A stretch of 64,000 nucleotides of DNA from JAJFKB01 sp965230515 (GTDB lineage: Bacteria; Pseudomonadota; Gammaproteobacteria; Pseudomonadales; IMCC2047). The notes under the pieces are model-generated. The model was not told the DNA's origin. It was given only the letters and a program-made list of their open reading frames with translations, and did no database searches. Where the stretch lies: positions 372,001 through 436,000 of the forward strand of contig OZ246007.1 in assembly GCA_965230515.1 (NCBI GenBank). Reading direction: 5' to 3'. Shown here piece after piece: positions 8,532 to 17,482 of the stretch. The position numbers and the translations under genes are program-made. The first letter of the stretch is position 1. Each line of letters starts with the position of its first letter.

Positions 8532-9942
8532 ATTCTTCCATTAAACTACCACATGTTGCTTTACTGCTCATTGTATCGCTCAAGGCATTGAGTAAGTTAC
8601 TTACTTTAATATAGCTTTCCCGATACTCATTATCCACATTGGAATCCGCTACAATAGCGCCGCCACCCCAGCAATAAAGCTGATGATTATGTGCGATTAA
8701 AGTACGGATCGCGATACTGGTGTCCATATTGCCATTAAAACCAAGGTAGCCCAGGCTGCCACAATAAAAATTGCGTCTATGTGGCTCAAGTTCCTCAATA
8801 ATTTGCATTGCTCGTGTCTTGGGTGCTCCCGTTACAGAACCTCCCGGGAAACAATCCTTCAATAACTGTGTTGTATTTTTGCCTTCAGCGAGTTGCCCTC
8901 TGATAGTACTCACCATATGGTGTACGTTTGAGTAACTTTCGATGTCAAAAAGCTCAGTTACTTCAACGCTGCCCAAAGCGCAATTCCTGCTTATATCATT
9001 TCTCATTAAATCCACAATCATCAGGTTTTCAGCTCTATCTTTGACGCTGCTTTTTAACTGCTGTGCATATTGTTGATCCTGTTCCAGATCGGTACTTCGA
9101 GGTAGCGTACCCTTGATCGGCTTCGTTTCTACCTGGCCATCCTTGACCTTTATAAATCGTTCCGGAGAAAAAGAGAGCAGGGCATAGCCATCTTTTTGCA
9201 TAAATCCGCTAAAGGAGCCGTCGGTAATGGCTCTTAGTTTCAAATAGGCTTGCCATTCATCTCCTTGATAGGCTGCCTTATAGCGCTGGGCATAATTGAC
9301 CTGATAACAATCCCCGGCTTTTAAATAGCCCGCAATCTTACGAAAACCCTCACTGTATTGCTGGAACGACAGGTTAGACCGAAAGTTTTCCATGAGTTCA
9401 AACTGTTTGGGTGATTGCTCCTCAACAATATGCTCTCCTGATATTAGCGCTAATACTGAAGTGCGAAACTCTTTTGCGCATTCAGGTCGTGCAACAAAAA
9501 AAGTTGTTGAGCAACCGTGATCCCTGATGATCGCCCAAAGATAAATCCCTACATCCATGGTCGGCATTGTGAAATCAGAGCGAGTCTGAATTTCTATGGG
9601 GTGGAGACCCCGACCGAGGTCATAGGAAAAGCTGCCAATTGCACCACCGGTAAAGGGTAAATTCTCTTCAACGCAATCAGGATAAGCTGACAACTGCTCC
9701 TCCAGCAACTTAAAGGGGCAGTCCTGTGCTCGAAAATCCGGGCCATTTGTAGAGGTTACAAGTGATTCACGATGGCCACTAAGAATTGTGGTGCAGGGAG
9801 CGGCTGCGATAATGTCTATGCCACTATTATTGTTATTACTATCCAGTAAAACAGGTCTCGGCAGGTGACGAATACGCTGAAAAAGTGTTTCTGTAGCTAT
9901 TTCGTAAGGAATTGTTTTAATAAACAGTGACTTTTTTTTCAT
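8518..9942 (-). CDS. pabB: Aminodeoxychorismate synthase component I
   Basis: This 474-residue protein is a chorismate-binding enzyme of the PabB/TrpE family that makes 4-amino-4-deoxychorismate, the precursor of p-aminobenzoate and folate, using ammonia from a PabA partner. Family motifs are visible: GGAIGSFSYDLGRG near the N-terminus, the active-site region LLSFSPERFI, KPIKGTLPR, MIVDLMRNDISR, PGGSVTGAPKTRAMQIIEEL, and GSLGYLGFNGNMDTSIAIRT. The KPIKGT and NDISR contexts favour PabB over anthranilate synthase. No strong Shine-Dalgarno is seen before ATG 9942. It precedes and overlaps nudL. Confidence 0.93.
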   Translation of the reverse strand: MKKKSLFIKTIPYEIATETLFQRIRHLPRPVLLDSNNNNSGIDIIAAAPCTTILSGHRESLVTSTNGPDFRAQDCPFKLLEEQLSAYPDCVEENLPFTGGAIGSFSYDLGRGLHPIEIQTRSDFTMPTMDVGIYLWAIIRDHGCSTTFFVARPECAKEFRTSVLALISGEHIVEEQSPKQFELMENFRSNLSFQQYSEGFRKIAGYLKAGDCYQVNYAQRYKAAYQGDEWQAYLKLRAITDGSFSGFMQKDGYALLSFSPERFIKVKDGQVETKPIKGTLPRSTDLEQDQQYAQQLKSSVKDRAENLMIVDLMRNDISRNCALGSVEVTELFDIESYSNVHHMVSTIRGQLAEGKNTTQLLKDCFPGGSVTGAPKTRAMQIIEELEPHRRNFYCGSLGYLGFNGNMDTSIAIRTLIAHNHQLYCWGGGAIVADSNVDNEYRESYIKVSNLLNALSDTMSSKATCGSLMEEYEAS

Positions 9943-9979
9943 TAAACTAAATTCTGTAATGCGTGGTTATTCTATTGTT

Positions 9980-11221
9980 CTATATAGGTTTTATCGTCTT
10001 ATTCTTTGCAGATCGATGGCGTTCTCTCATTTCCACATCAATATATTTATCGGTGATTGCGCTGGAACCATGCCCGGCATCATCGCGTACATGTTCTCGT
10101 GGACGGTGTTTTACATCATCTGAAATTCCGGTGTGCCTCAGCCAGTGTACTGTGGCGGCAGACAGTAGTTCAGCATCCTGTTCAAAACCATCCCGGCGCA
10201 TTTTTTCAATGGCGGCATCAAAACAGTTTTGAACAATATTACGTATCTGACGAGTACTGTTGATGGCACCACGCCCGCGGGTTTTGCAGATTAACGGCGT
10301 GTTCTCACCCGGACTTGGCAGGGTTGCTATTCCCAGGTGCTTACGGTAACGCTTAAGTGCGGATAACATTTCATCACTGACCGAGATATCACGTTCTTTA
10401 TTCCCTTTGCCAACGGTAGTAAACCACCAGTTACCATCCATATCCATATGAAAATCACCCATCTGCGGAGTCCAGCGTGAAGACGCCGCCAGCTCAGAAA
10501 CCCTGAGATACATGCCGTAGAGCGCCTGAATAATGAACAGAGTACGTTCATGTTGTCGTGGATCCTCATTTGCCAAAAGCTCGGCTGTTTCAACCACATA
10601 GCTCCACTGCAGGTCTGTTAATCGGCGTATCCGTTGCTTTTGCTGGTGTTTGCGTAAATATTTACTTTTTTGTCTGATAAGCGCAACAGGGTTCTGCGCA
10701 ATATATTCCTCCTGAACGAGATAAGTAAAAAAGCTGCCCAGTATTGAAAATATAGCTTGTAGTGCTTTCGCGGATAGAGAAAACGATGCAAGATCCGGTT
10801 TATCACCTTTGTTGCGCGTCTTTACGACAAAAGGTCGCCATTCCTTATTTGCCACACGGGCACCCTGTGTTTCGACAAATCTGGGGACGGTCTTAAACGC
10901 AATCCATTGATCAGGGGGATTTTGGCAAAAATCGATAAAAGTCTCGATATCCATTCTATTGAGATCTTGCAGGTTTTTTTGCTGACAAAACCAGCTCCAT
11001 TGCAGCAGGCGTTCAACTTCTCGTCTATAAGAGGCAAATGTATCCGGGCTGCCTCTGTAACTGTACAGAAAATCCAGTGCGCGTCGATAATCATCTTTGG
11101 TGCCCGTCACAGGTGCGCTCAAGATGTAACCGTCGACGACGGGGTCAAGATCGTACGCCTGGTTCTTAATATGTTGCAGGGTATCAAATAGGGGTTTGGG
11201 TATAAATTTAGACGATGTCAT
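9980..11221 (-). CDS. Orphan tyrosine recombinase / site-specific integrase
   Basis: This 413-residue phage-integrase-family recombinase has an N-terminal SAM-like core-binding domain (about 35-180) and a C-terminal catalytic domain. The full catalytic set can be placed: Arg240 in MYLRVSEL, Lys272 in VGKGNKERD, His359 and Arg362 in VHWLRHTG, His384 in DAGHGSSAIT and the nucleophile Tyr393 in DKYID. Both ends look intact. It is larger than XerC/XerD and has no excisionase, phage or relaxase gene nearby, so it is neither clearly a phage nor an ICE integrase. It sits 37 bases upstream of pabB on the same strand. The target site is unknown. Confidence 0.9.
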   Translation of the reverse strand: MTSSKFIPKPLFDTLQHIKNQAYDLDPVVDGYILSAPVTGTKDDYRRALDFLYSYRGSPDTFASYRREVERLLQWSWFCQQKNLQDLNRMDIETFIDFCQNPPDQWIAFKTVPRFVETQGARVANKEWRPFVVKTRNKGDKPDLASFSLSAKALQAIFSILGSFFTYLVQEEYIAQNPVALIRQKSKYLRKHQQKQRIRRLTDLQWSYVVETAELLANEDPRQHERTLFIIQALYGMYLRVSELAASSRWTPQMGDFHMDMDGNWWFTTVGKGNKERDISVSDEMLSALKRYRKHLGIATLPSPGENTPLICKTRGRGAINSTRQIRNIVQNCFDAAIEKMRRDGFEQDAELLSAATVHWLRHTGISDDVKHRPREHVRDDAGHGSSAITDKYIDVEMRERHRSAKNKTIKPI

Positions 11222-11497
11222 GAACTTGTATGGTTATAGGTGGGTTAATGTTTCCCGCTTTTCCGGTCATTAGATTTTTTTGCCTAACCGGTTTTTACGT
11301 ATATTAATGCTCTAATATACAGATAGTTAGCAGCATTATTAAAAGTCATTTATTTCTTGTGAAACATTGCGTTGCCATTGATTCTTTCAAGAAACGGCAT
11401 ATTGCCTGACTACACACTATTTCCTGTAATAAACATTACAGGAAATAGTAGCATATGACAACACCCTTTCATCAAGCGAATATTCAGCATTAGTGTG
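11222..11497. other. Intergenic region upstream of the recombinase gene
   Basis: These 276 bases are AT-rich and have no convincing ORF. They hold a perfect 15-bp inverted repeat at 11416-11449, listed separately. No tRNA or evident direct repeat that could serve as an integrase attachment site was seen. Confidence 0.5.
11416..11449. repeat. Perfect 15-bp inverted repeat with 4-base loop
   Basis: The arm ACTATTTCCTGTAAT at 11416-11430 is followed by the loop AAAC and its exact reverse complement at 11435-11449. It lies between the end of the TetR gene and the recombinase gene, 195 bases upstream of the recombinase start. It has no T-tract on either strand, so it is a weak candidate for a terminator. 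It could be an operator, a recombination core or an RNA hairpin; the sequence does not decide. Confidence 0.8.
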
Positions 11498-12160
11498 CTA
11501 GAACCTGGAATCCCACTGGGATAAGAGTTTATCAATATCTTCAACATTACTATCAGTTGCCGCCCAGGCGCGCCGGATATAACAGAGAGTGTCGACCACC
11601 TGCTCTTTGGATGCCTTGTTTCGATGACTGATCCACCATTGTATTACCGAAAGCACCATACCCATCTCTGCGCGAGCACCAATCTCCGGGTGGATTCCTG
11701 GATTTACGTGCCCCGCTTTGATACCCGTCTCCAGCTCCCTTATTCTTAAGTCAACCAGTGGCAACAATAGATCGCCCTGGCTCTCGCTAGGCGGTGCACT
11801 TGAGTCCAGCGCGATTCGCATCAGGTTGCCATGATCCTCTGCAAAGCTGATCACCGCTTCAATCTCGGCCCGTTCCGAGCTCCCTTTGCTGCCGTGGAAG
11901 TTGTGCGCAGCAAATATCTCCGAGGCAAGCTTTGCTCCAGCGATTCCGACGATTTCCCTGTACAGTGCCTCCTTGTCCTTGAAATGCAGGTAAAACGTAC
12001 CATTTGCGACGCCTGCTTGCCGCGCAACCGCAGCAATCTTCATACCGTGATAGCCAAACTCTGCGAAGGCCTTGATGCCAGCGTTAATGATAGCGCTACG
12101 GGTCTCCTCCTTTAATTTGCTTTTAATTGACTGAGGGGATCCTCTTGAGTGCTCTGTCAT
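11498..12160 (-). CDS. TetR family transcriptional regulator
   Basis: This 220-residue regulator has an N-terminal helix-turn-helix (about residues 22-70) with the typical ARQAGVANGTFYLHFKDKEA segment and a divergent ligand-binding C-terminal domain. I place the start at ATG 12160, because AAGGAATC precedes it at the right distance; an upstream in-frame ATG would add 19 residues that read through the operator-like DNA. The region just upstream (12184-12260) has seven copies of a TGAGA(G)/(C)TCTCA half-site, very likely its own operator. The gene is divergent from the antiporter gene at 12598, which may be a target. The ligand is unknown. Confidence 0.9.
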   Translation of the reverse strand: MTEHSRGSPQSIKSKLKEETRSAIINAGIKAFAEFGYHGMKIAAVARQAGVANGTFYLHFKDKEALYREIVGIAGAKLASEIFAAHNFHGSKGSSERAEIEAVISFAEDHGNLMRIALDSSAPPSESQGDLLLPLVDLRIRELETGIKAGHVNPGIHPEIGARAEMGMVLSVIQWWISHRNKASKEQVVDTLCYIRRAWAATDSNVEDIDKLLSQWDSRF

Positions 12161-12597
12161 TATGATTCCTTGATTATGCATTATGAGATTGCTCTCATTA
12201 ACTGAGAGGCTTAACATAAATCTCTCATGAGAGGTGTCTCACAAAATAAGCGAACTCTCATCGTGATGCAAGTTATATTTGCTTTGTGAGTATTCACTAC
12301 CCTCAACAGGTCCAATTCAACAGGAGGTTTGTAAAGTTTAGCTGCCACATTAATTCAGTGAAATTTGAAGCAATACTATAAATAGCCTACAACCTAATAC
12401 AAGTTGTGAAGGAAAAAGTTGATACAGCTGGAAGCCCGTTCTGGTGTTTTACAAGCAGAGCAATAACCCGCCACAAGATAATCTGGCCAAGAATGAGCAG
12501 TTCAGCGTGCATAGAAATTGCCAATCACTTAAACTACCCATGACCATTCAAAACTAAATCACCACGATCTTGATTCTCTAAAGGACTGATGTAGCAG
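12161..12597. other. Divergent control region between the TetR gene and the antiporter gene
   Basis: This 437-base gap has no supported gene. Its first 100 bases hold the TGAGAG half-site array, listed separately. The rest (12262-12580) is AT-rich, with only short frames, and shows no structure I can name. AAAGGAC at about 12580 is the probable ribosome-binding region of the antiporter gene. Confidence 0.6.
12184..12260. promoter_or_regulatory. Probable TetR operator array of TGAGAG half-sites
   Basis: Seven half-sites fall in 77 bases: TGAGA 12184-12188, CTCTCA 12192-12197, TGAGAG 12203-12208, CTCTCA 12222-12227, TGAGAG 12228-12233, TCTCA 12237-12241 and CTCTCA 12255-12260. They form a perfect 12-bp palindrome (12222-12233), a palindrome with a 5-base spacer (12192-12208) and one with a 4-base spacer made of TGAGA/TCTCA. 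The array begins 24 bases upstream of the TetR start codon. Autoregulation, and possibly control of the gene at 12598, is inferred. Confidence 0.75.
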
Positions 12598-13767
12598 ATG
12601 GGATTAGAGTCCATAACCTTTTCGTTTTTTTTGATTTTTTCAGGTGCCGCGGTACTGGCTTCTCTGGCGCTTTACACGCGCCAACCATTGCTGGTTGCCT
12701 ATATAGTGCTGGGCGCATTGCTCGGCCCTTCCGGTTTTGCCTTTATTTCCAATACCGATATGCTTTCAGATATTTCCCATATCGGGATTATATTTCTGTT
12801 GTTTCTGCTCGGCCTGGATATGCAGCCCAGCAACTTATATCACATGCTTAAAAAAGCGACCTTTGTTGCACTGATCAGCTCGGCCGCGTTTGCACTTGTT
12901 GGTTATCTGATTGCCACTGCTTTTGGTTTTACGCATCTGCAAAGTCTTGTGATTGGCGTATCAATGATGTTTTCCAGCACCATTATTGGCATTAAATTGC
13001 TGCCAACCACGGTTCTGCACCACCGTCATACCGGCGAACTGGTGGTCGGACTGCTGTTATTACAGGATTTGATCGCGATTTTTGTACTGCTTGTACTCTA
13101 TACCAGTGAAACAGGCGACGCGACCTTCACTAATTACTTAATGACAATTCTCGCGTTACCGGCTCTGATTGCCGCTGCCGTTGTCTTTGTCCGGTACATC
13201 CTGTTGGGACTGATTCAAAAATTTGACCGATTTCAGGAGTATGTTTTTCTGGTTTCGATTGGATGGTGTCTGGGATTGGCGGAAGTCGCTCAAATGATTG
13301 GCCTGTCTTCTGAAATTGGAGCATTTATCGCTGGCGTGACGGTCGCAACCAGCCCTATTGCGCAGTTTATTGCTATCAGCCTGAAACCGCTCCGAGACTT
13401 TTTCCTTATTCTGTTTTTCTTTTCCATTGGCGCAAGCTTCAAGTTGGCCTTGCTGGGCGATGTCCTGCTGCCGGCGTTATTACTGACCGGGCTGATGCTT
13501 TCCTTAAAACCTATAATATTCCGCTTTCTATTGACCAGGATTAGTGAAACCAAAGAGCTTGCCTGGGAGATTGGCTTTCGTCTGGGGCAAATCAGTGAGT
13601 TTTCACTGCTGATTGCCTATATCGCTACGGGTATACACCTCATCGGAGAGGAAGCATCACACCTGATTCAGGCAACCGCCATATTATCTTTCCTGGTGTC
13701 CTCCTATATAGTCGTGTTGCGTTATCCGACACCCATTGCGGTGTCGGACAAGCTGCGAAGGGATTGA
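12598..13767 (+). CDS. Cation:proton antiporter, CPA2 (KefB-like) membrane domain only
   Basis: This 389-residue integral membrane protein has about 11-12 hydrophobic segments. Its sequence fits the Na+/H+ exchanger domain of the CPA2 family: YIVLGALLGPSG, IGIIFLLFLLGLDMQP, SMMFSSTIIGIKLLP, LLLQDLIAIFVLL and SSEIGAFIAGVTVATS. Full-length KefB/KefC proteins carry a C-terminal nucleotide-binding RCK domain; this one ends soon after the last membrane helix, so it lacks that gating domain. Either a short antiporter or a stand-alone channel-like transporter is possible; the transported ion (K+ or Na+) cannot be told from sequence. The divergent TetR gene may regulate it. Confidence 0.88.
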   Translation: MGLESITFSFFLIFSGAAVLASLALYTRQPLLVAYIVLGALLGPSGFAFISNTDMLSDISHIGIIFLLFLLGLDMQPSNLYHMLKKATFVALISSAAFALVGYLIATAFGFTHLQSLVIGVSMMFSSTIIGIKLLPTTVLHHRHTGELVVGLLLLQDLIAIFVLLVLYTSETGDATFTNYLMTILALPALIAAAVVFVRYILLGLIQKFDRFQEYVFLVSIGWCLGLAEVAQMIGLSSEIGAFIAGVTVATSPIAQFIAISLKPLRDFFLILFFFSIGASFKLALLGDVLLPALLLTGLMLSLKPIIFRFLLTRISETKELAWEIGFRLGQISEFSLLIAYIATGIHLIGEEASHLIQATAILSFLVSSYIVVLRYPTPIAVSDKLRRD

Positions 13768-13811
13768 CAGGAGTCAATAATGGCGCGACAAATAATTTTA
13801 GAATCAATTGG

Positions 13812-14858
13812 TTAAGAGTAAAATTTAAAGTTGGATAACCGCTCCCACCAGGTCAAAATCAGTCGATCGCAAACCGAATGAGCGGACATGGCCAGCTTTT
13901 CCTGTAGCGTCTTCTTATGTACATAACTGACTTCATAGACATCAGCTTCCTGGCAAGCGGAGGTGAGATAGTCATCACTGGTTCCTAACTCGTCAATCAG
14001 CTTTTTATCTAACGCACGTTTGCCGAACCAGACTTCCCCGGTCGCCACTTCATCAATATTGAGCTCAGGCCTGTGTTCTGCAACAAAGGATTTAAACAGG
14101 TCGTGCGTGTCTTCAAGTTCCTCTTTGAATTTTTCACGGCCCTTTTCAGTATTTTCTCCAAACAGAGTCAGTGTACGTTTGTATTCACCTGCCGTCATTA
14201 ACTCAAAATCAACATCGTGCTTTTTAAGCAGACGATTGAAATTAGGTAGTTGGGCAACCACGCCGATTGAGCCAAGAATGGCGAAAGGAGCAGCAACGAT
14301 CTTGTCGGCAATACAGGCCATCATATAGCCACCGCTGGCGGCCACTTTATCTACACAAACGGTCAAAGGGATCTGTTTATCGCAAATTCGCTGCATTTGC
14401 GAAGATGCCAGACCGTAGGTGTGAACCATGCCGCCGCTGCTGCTTAAACGTATGATCACCTCATCCTCTTTTTGTGCAATAGTCAGGACGCTGGTGATCT
14501 CCTCACGCAAGGAGGCGACAGCCGACGCTTTTATGTCTCCTTCAAAATTAAGTACATAAACCCGTTTTTGATGGCCGCCCTCTTTCTCTACCTTTGCCCT
14601 ATCCTTCTTATCCAGCTTCTCCTGCTTTTTCAGGGCTTTGCTTTCCGTTTTTAAAACCGCCTTGTCCAGTGCCACGCTTTTAATCGCATCGGTCATCGCA
14701 TCAAGCTCCTTATTCAGGTGCTTGACCTCAATATGACCATCCGGACCTTTCTTAGACCTGGTGCCGGCAGAGACAATCGTGCCGACTATGATCATGATCG
14801 CGACAACGATGGTGACAGCTTTCGCCAAAAATACGCCGTATTCAGTTAAAAATTCCAA
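13812..14858 (-). CDS. sohB: Inner-membrane signal-peptide-peptidase-like protease SohB
   Basis: This 348-residue S49-family serine protease is anchored by an N-terminal membrane helix. The start is TTG 14858, preceded by AAAGGAG, and the resulting N-terminus MEFLTEYGVFLAKAVTIVVA lines up with E. coli SohB, which supports it. A charged coiled region (residues 45-95, Lys/Glu-rich) follows, then the ClpP-like fold. The nucleophile Ser is in DKVAASGGYMMACIADKI and the general base Lys in MTAGEYKRTL. Such enzymes degrade membrane-released peptides; no specific substrate can be inferred. It is divergent from the outer membrane lipoprotein-sorting-like gene. Confidence 0.94.
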   Translation of the reverse strand: MEFLTEYGVFLAKAVTIVVAIMIIVGTIVSAGTRSKKGPDGHIEVKHLNKELDAMTDAIKSVALDKAVLKTESKALKKQEKLDKKDRAKVEKEGGHQKRVYVLNFEGDIKASAVASLREEITSVLTIAQKEDEVIIRLSSSGGMVHTYGLASSQMQRICDKQIPLTVCVDKVAASGGYMMACIADKIVAAPFAILGSIGVVAQLPNFNRLLKKHDVDFELMTAGEYKRTLTLFGENTEKGREKFKEELEDTHDLFKSFVAEHRPELNIDEVATGEVWFGKRALDKKLIDELGTSDDYLTSACQEADVYEVSYVHKKTLQEKLAMSAHSVCDRLILTWWERLSNFKFYS

Positions 14859-15041
14859 TGTAAATAGCTCCTTTCACTAACAATTGGCGGCTATAATAAT
14901 TCAGTTCAAGCTGATGGTGTAATATTTGTTTGATCAATTGGCGCAAAATGGGTGATTATGCGCTATATATAACTAAGCAAGAGTGTGCAGAAATTATTGC
15001 CATCAAAAAAGCAAACCCACCCTTCATCATGGAGAAGATTG

Positions 15042-15944
15042 ATGCGAAACGGGGCCAGTTACATCGGTATTCTACTTTTTACCCTGTCTCAAGTGAGCAT
15101 AGCAGCGTCGCAAGGCGATTCTGAAAGCTACCAACGCAAATGCGAGGTGGTCGGTGGTGTGGTGGTCTGTCAGTCATTAGCCGATGAGTTGGCTGATTTA
15201 CCCCCGACTGAAAAGGGAGAGAGGCTTTATCAGGAAGCCGATAAACGACATGGGCCACTCATGGGGTACGGGAGTCCGGGTTATGGTGACAGCCAATCCC
15301 GGTTTATCGCTGTCATCAAACGTCCCGACGGTCGCCAGGATGTGCGGGAAATTCGACTTAAATATCTTGAAAACACTCCGGACGGCAACAAAAGGTTGAT
15401 GATCTTTGATAAACCCAAGGATCTCAAACGCCACGCGATGTTGACCATTTCCCATAAAGATGGCGCTGACGAACAATGGGCCTATGATCCCGAAACAAAG
15501 CAGATCAAGCGGATACAATCCAATAACGCCTTCACCCCGCTATCCGGCACGGATATTACCTTTGAGGATATCAGCTCGCAGGATGTCGCAAAATACCAGT
15601 ATGAGTATCTTAATGATGCCCGGTTGGATGGCCAGCCCTGCTATGTAGTAAACCGTATTCCCAAAGACAGATATTCCGGTTACCAGCGCCTTGAAACCTG
15701 GATTGATAAAAGTACTTATCTGGTGAAGAAAATTGATTATTATGATCGCTCCGGTGCGCTGCTGAAAACGCTCACGCTGGACAGCTATCAGCAGTATAAC
15801 GACAAATACTGGCGTGCCGGTGAGATGCTGATGGAAAATCATCAAACGGGAAGAAGCACTGAACTGGTATGGTCTGAATACCAGTTCAATACTGGTTTGA
15901 CGGAACAGGATTTCACCTTGACCAGTTTACGAAACGTTAACTGA
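15042..15944 (+). CDS. Outer membrane lipoprotein-sorting protein (LolA-like fold)
   Basis: This 300-residue protein has a signal peptide (MRNGASYIGILLFTLSQVSIAAS). The start ATG 15042 was chosen because GGAGAAG lies just before it. The mature part matches the LolA-like family annotated as outer membrane lipoprotein-sorting proteins: a beta-rich half-barrel with REIRLKYLENTPDGNKRLMI, FDKPKDLKRHAMLT, ADEQWAYDPETKQIKRI, and later RLETWIDKSTYLVKKIDYYD. Such proteins are often co-encoded with RND-type lipid transporters, but none is adjacent here. It probably binds or moves lipids in the periplasm; this is inferred from the fold. Confidence 0.82.
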   Translation: MRNGASYIGILLFTLSQVSIAASQGDSESYQRKCEVVGGVVVCQSLADELADLPPTEKGERLYQEADKRHGPLMGYGSPGYGDSQSRFIAVIKRPDGRQDVREIRLKYLENTPDGNKRLMIFDKPKDLKRHAMLTISHKDGADEQWAYDPETKQIKRIQSNNAFTPLSGTDITFEDISSQDVAKYQYEYLNDARLDGQPCYVVNRIPKDRYSGYQRLETWIDKSTYLVKKIDYYDRSGALLKTLTLDSYQQYNDKYWRAGEMLMENHQTGRSTELVWSEYQFNTGLTEQDFTLTSLRNVN

Positions 15945-15966
15945 TCAGGGACAGAAAACCGTTCGT

Positions 15967-16674
15967 TCAGGCCATCCCGGCTTTCGCCCTTCCTCTGACG
16001 GCTGCAATTGACAATATGACCCCCAGAGCCACGCCCAACAATGCGGCAAAAAGTACCCGGTGATCGGCGGGTAGCAGGAAGGTTATCGTGTGTGCGGGAA
16101 TCCAGAAAAAAGGAATGGTTTTTTTCAGCACAAAATCCCACTGGAACTGCCAGTTCATATCACTCAGGATCGCGCCAGGCTCAATACGGCTCAACAACCC
16201 TTTGACCGTACCGCCGGTATTCATGATATGGGTATCCGTCACCTTGTGGAAGACCATCATGATTGGCGCAAAAAACAGGTTGGCAAACACGCTGATGGCA
16301 AAGGCGATAAAAATATGAGCGAAGGACAGGCCTCCTGAAAGTGTCTCTTTGACCTGCTCCATACCAGCATAAGTGAGCAAGCCGGGCACACCGATGGCAA
16401 ATATCACAATCGCCATTTTCATTGCGATGCCTAAAAACCCCCACACGATCGCCCTTGGCAGCAAACCAAATCCAGGCCGGTTGTAACAACCCGCGCTGAT
16501 GCGCAACCCAATCGATTCCCCCAAAGTGGCGAGTATGGCAAATTTAAGAAAACTCAGGATAAAGCCATGCTCACTATTCAGCTGATTATAGTGATCCAAT
16601 ACACTGTCCGACAAAGCGAAGGGTGCAAACAGAGCAATCAAAACCAGGGCAACATAGAGATCTTTTGTTTTCAT
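15967..16674 (-). CDS. Integral membrane protein resembling the Mpv17/PMP22 family
   Basis: This 235-residue protein has about five or six hydrophobic helices. The C-terminal part (NWQFQWDFVLKKTIPFFWIP, then AHTITFLLPADHRVLFAALL) resembles the Mpv17/PMP22 signature, where a Trp-x-x-Trp-Pro region is followed by a helix ending in VPxxxR. This family is best known from eukaryotic peroxisomes and mitochondria, but scattered bacterial members exist. No substrate is established. It is convergent with the LolA-like gene (22 bases) and divergent from the HEAT-repeat lipoprotein gene. The assignment rests on pattern recognition and could be wrong. Confidence 0.6.
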   Translation of the reverse strand: MKTKDLYVALVLIALFAPFALSDSVLDHYNQLNSEHGFILSFLKFAILATLGESIGLRISAGCYNRPGFGLLPRAIVWGFLGIAMKMAIVIFAIGVPGLLTYAGMEQVKETLSGGLSFAHIFIAFAISVFANLFFAPIMMVFHKVTDTHIMNTGGTVKGLLSRIEPGAILSDMNWQFQWDFVLKKTIPFFWIPAHTITFLLPADHRVLFAALLGVALGVILSIAAVRGRAKAGMA

Positions 16675-16882
16675 GGGAATTATTTTTACTCACTGATAAG
16701 CAGAGCGCGATGGTATCGGTATCTTTTACGAAAGTCGAATGAATCACAATTACGCACACTTTTATTTCACCCGCAATTAAGGCAGACTTGGTGGAATACT
16801 AACGCTGGCAATCACAAATGGTATAACCTTCCGGCGGGTACCATGATCTATTCGAGTCTTATTGATAATAAAAGAGGAATCT

Positions 16883-17482
16883 ATGCATAAGCTCTTTGTA
16901 GCTGCGCTACTGGTACTGATCTCTACGCTGACAGGATGTTCGCAAGACTCGCCATCAAGAGTGATTCAAGCAATTGAGTCGTTTAGCGCTAAAGAGGTCG
17001 ATCGCTCCTTTGACCGGCTGCATTACTTCATTCTGCAACCGGACCTGCATCAGGAGGCGGCCGCTAAGGCAGCGCTCTACATCCAGGACCCGGATCCGGT
17101 AAGGCGCTTTGTCGCAATCTACCTGCTGGGCAATACCGGAACCGAACAGGATAGGCAAACTTTAAAATCGGCCTTGAATGATGAGATTACCAGTTACAGA
17201 ACCATCGCTGCCGGTACATTAATGCGCTGGGGGGCCAAGGAGGCAATTCCCGTACTCATCGAGTCATTGACAGACACTACCCCTCTGCCCTACTCCAGAC
17301 CTCCTTTGCCTGCGAGAGACCTGGCTCAGGATGCGCTTATGGCTTATACCGGAACCCAGTTTGGCTTGGCCAAAGCGACCACTGAAGAAGCCTTTAAAGC
17401 AAGCCAGGCGCTCTGGCAACAATGGTGGCAGGATAACGGCCCAAACCTCACCTGGAACAGCAGCGAGCGGCGATATGAATAA
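16883..17482 (+). CDS. Lipoprotein with HEAT-like repeats
   Basis: This 199-residue protein starts at ATG 16883, behind AGAGGAAT. It has a lipoprotein signal (MHKLFVAALLVLISTLTGC) and repeated helical units of the HEAT/PBS-lyase type: DPDPVRRFVAIYLLGNTGTE, DEITSYRTIAAGTLMRWGAK and EAIPVLIESL. Such repeats usually act as a scaffold for another protein. Its last 8 bases overlap the start of the metalloprotease gene, so the two are almost certainly co-translated and may work together, for example as an anchor or inhibitor for the protease; that is inference. The function is otherwise unknown. Confidence 0.78.
   Translation: MHKLFVAALLVLISTLTGCSQDSPSRVIQAIESFSAKEVDRSFDRLHYFILQPDLHQEAAAKAALYIQDPDPVRRFVAIYLLGNTGTEQDRQTLKSALNDEITSYRTIAAGTLMRWGAKEAIPVLIESLTDTTPLPYSRPPLPARDLAQDALMAYTGTQFGLAKATTEEAFKASQALWQQWWQDNGPNLTWNSSERRYE

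Noticed and set aside
9980..12217. Prophage or integrative element around the tyrosine recombinase
   Set aside because: No phage structural, excisionase, relaxase or replication genes lie nearby, and no tRNA or direct repeats were found. The recombinase is flanked by chromosomal genes.
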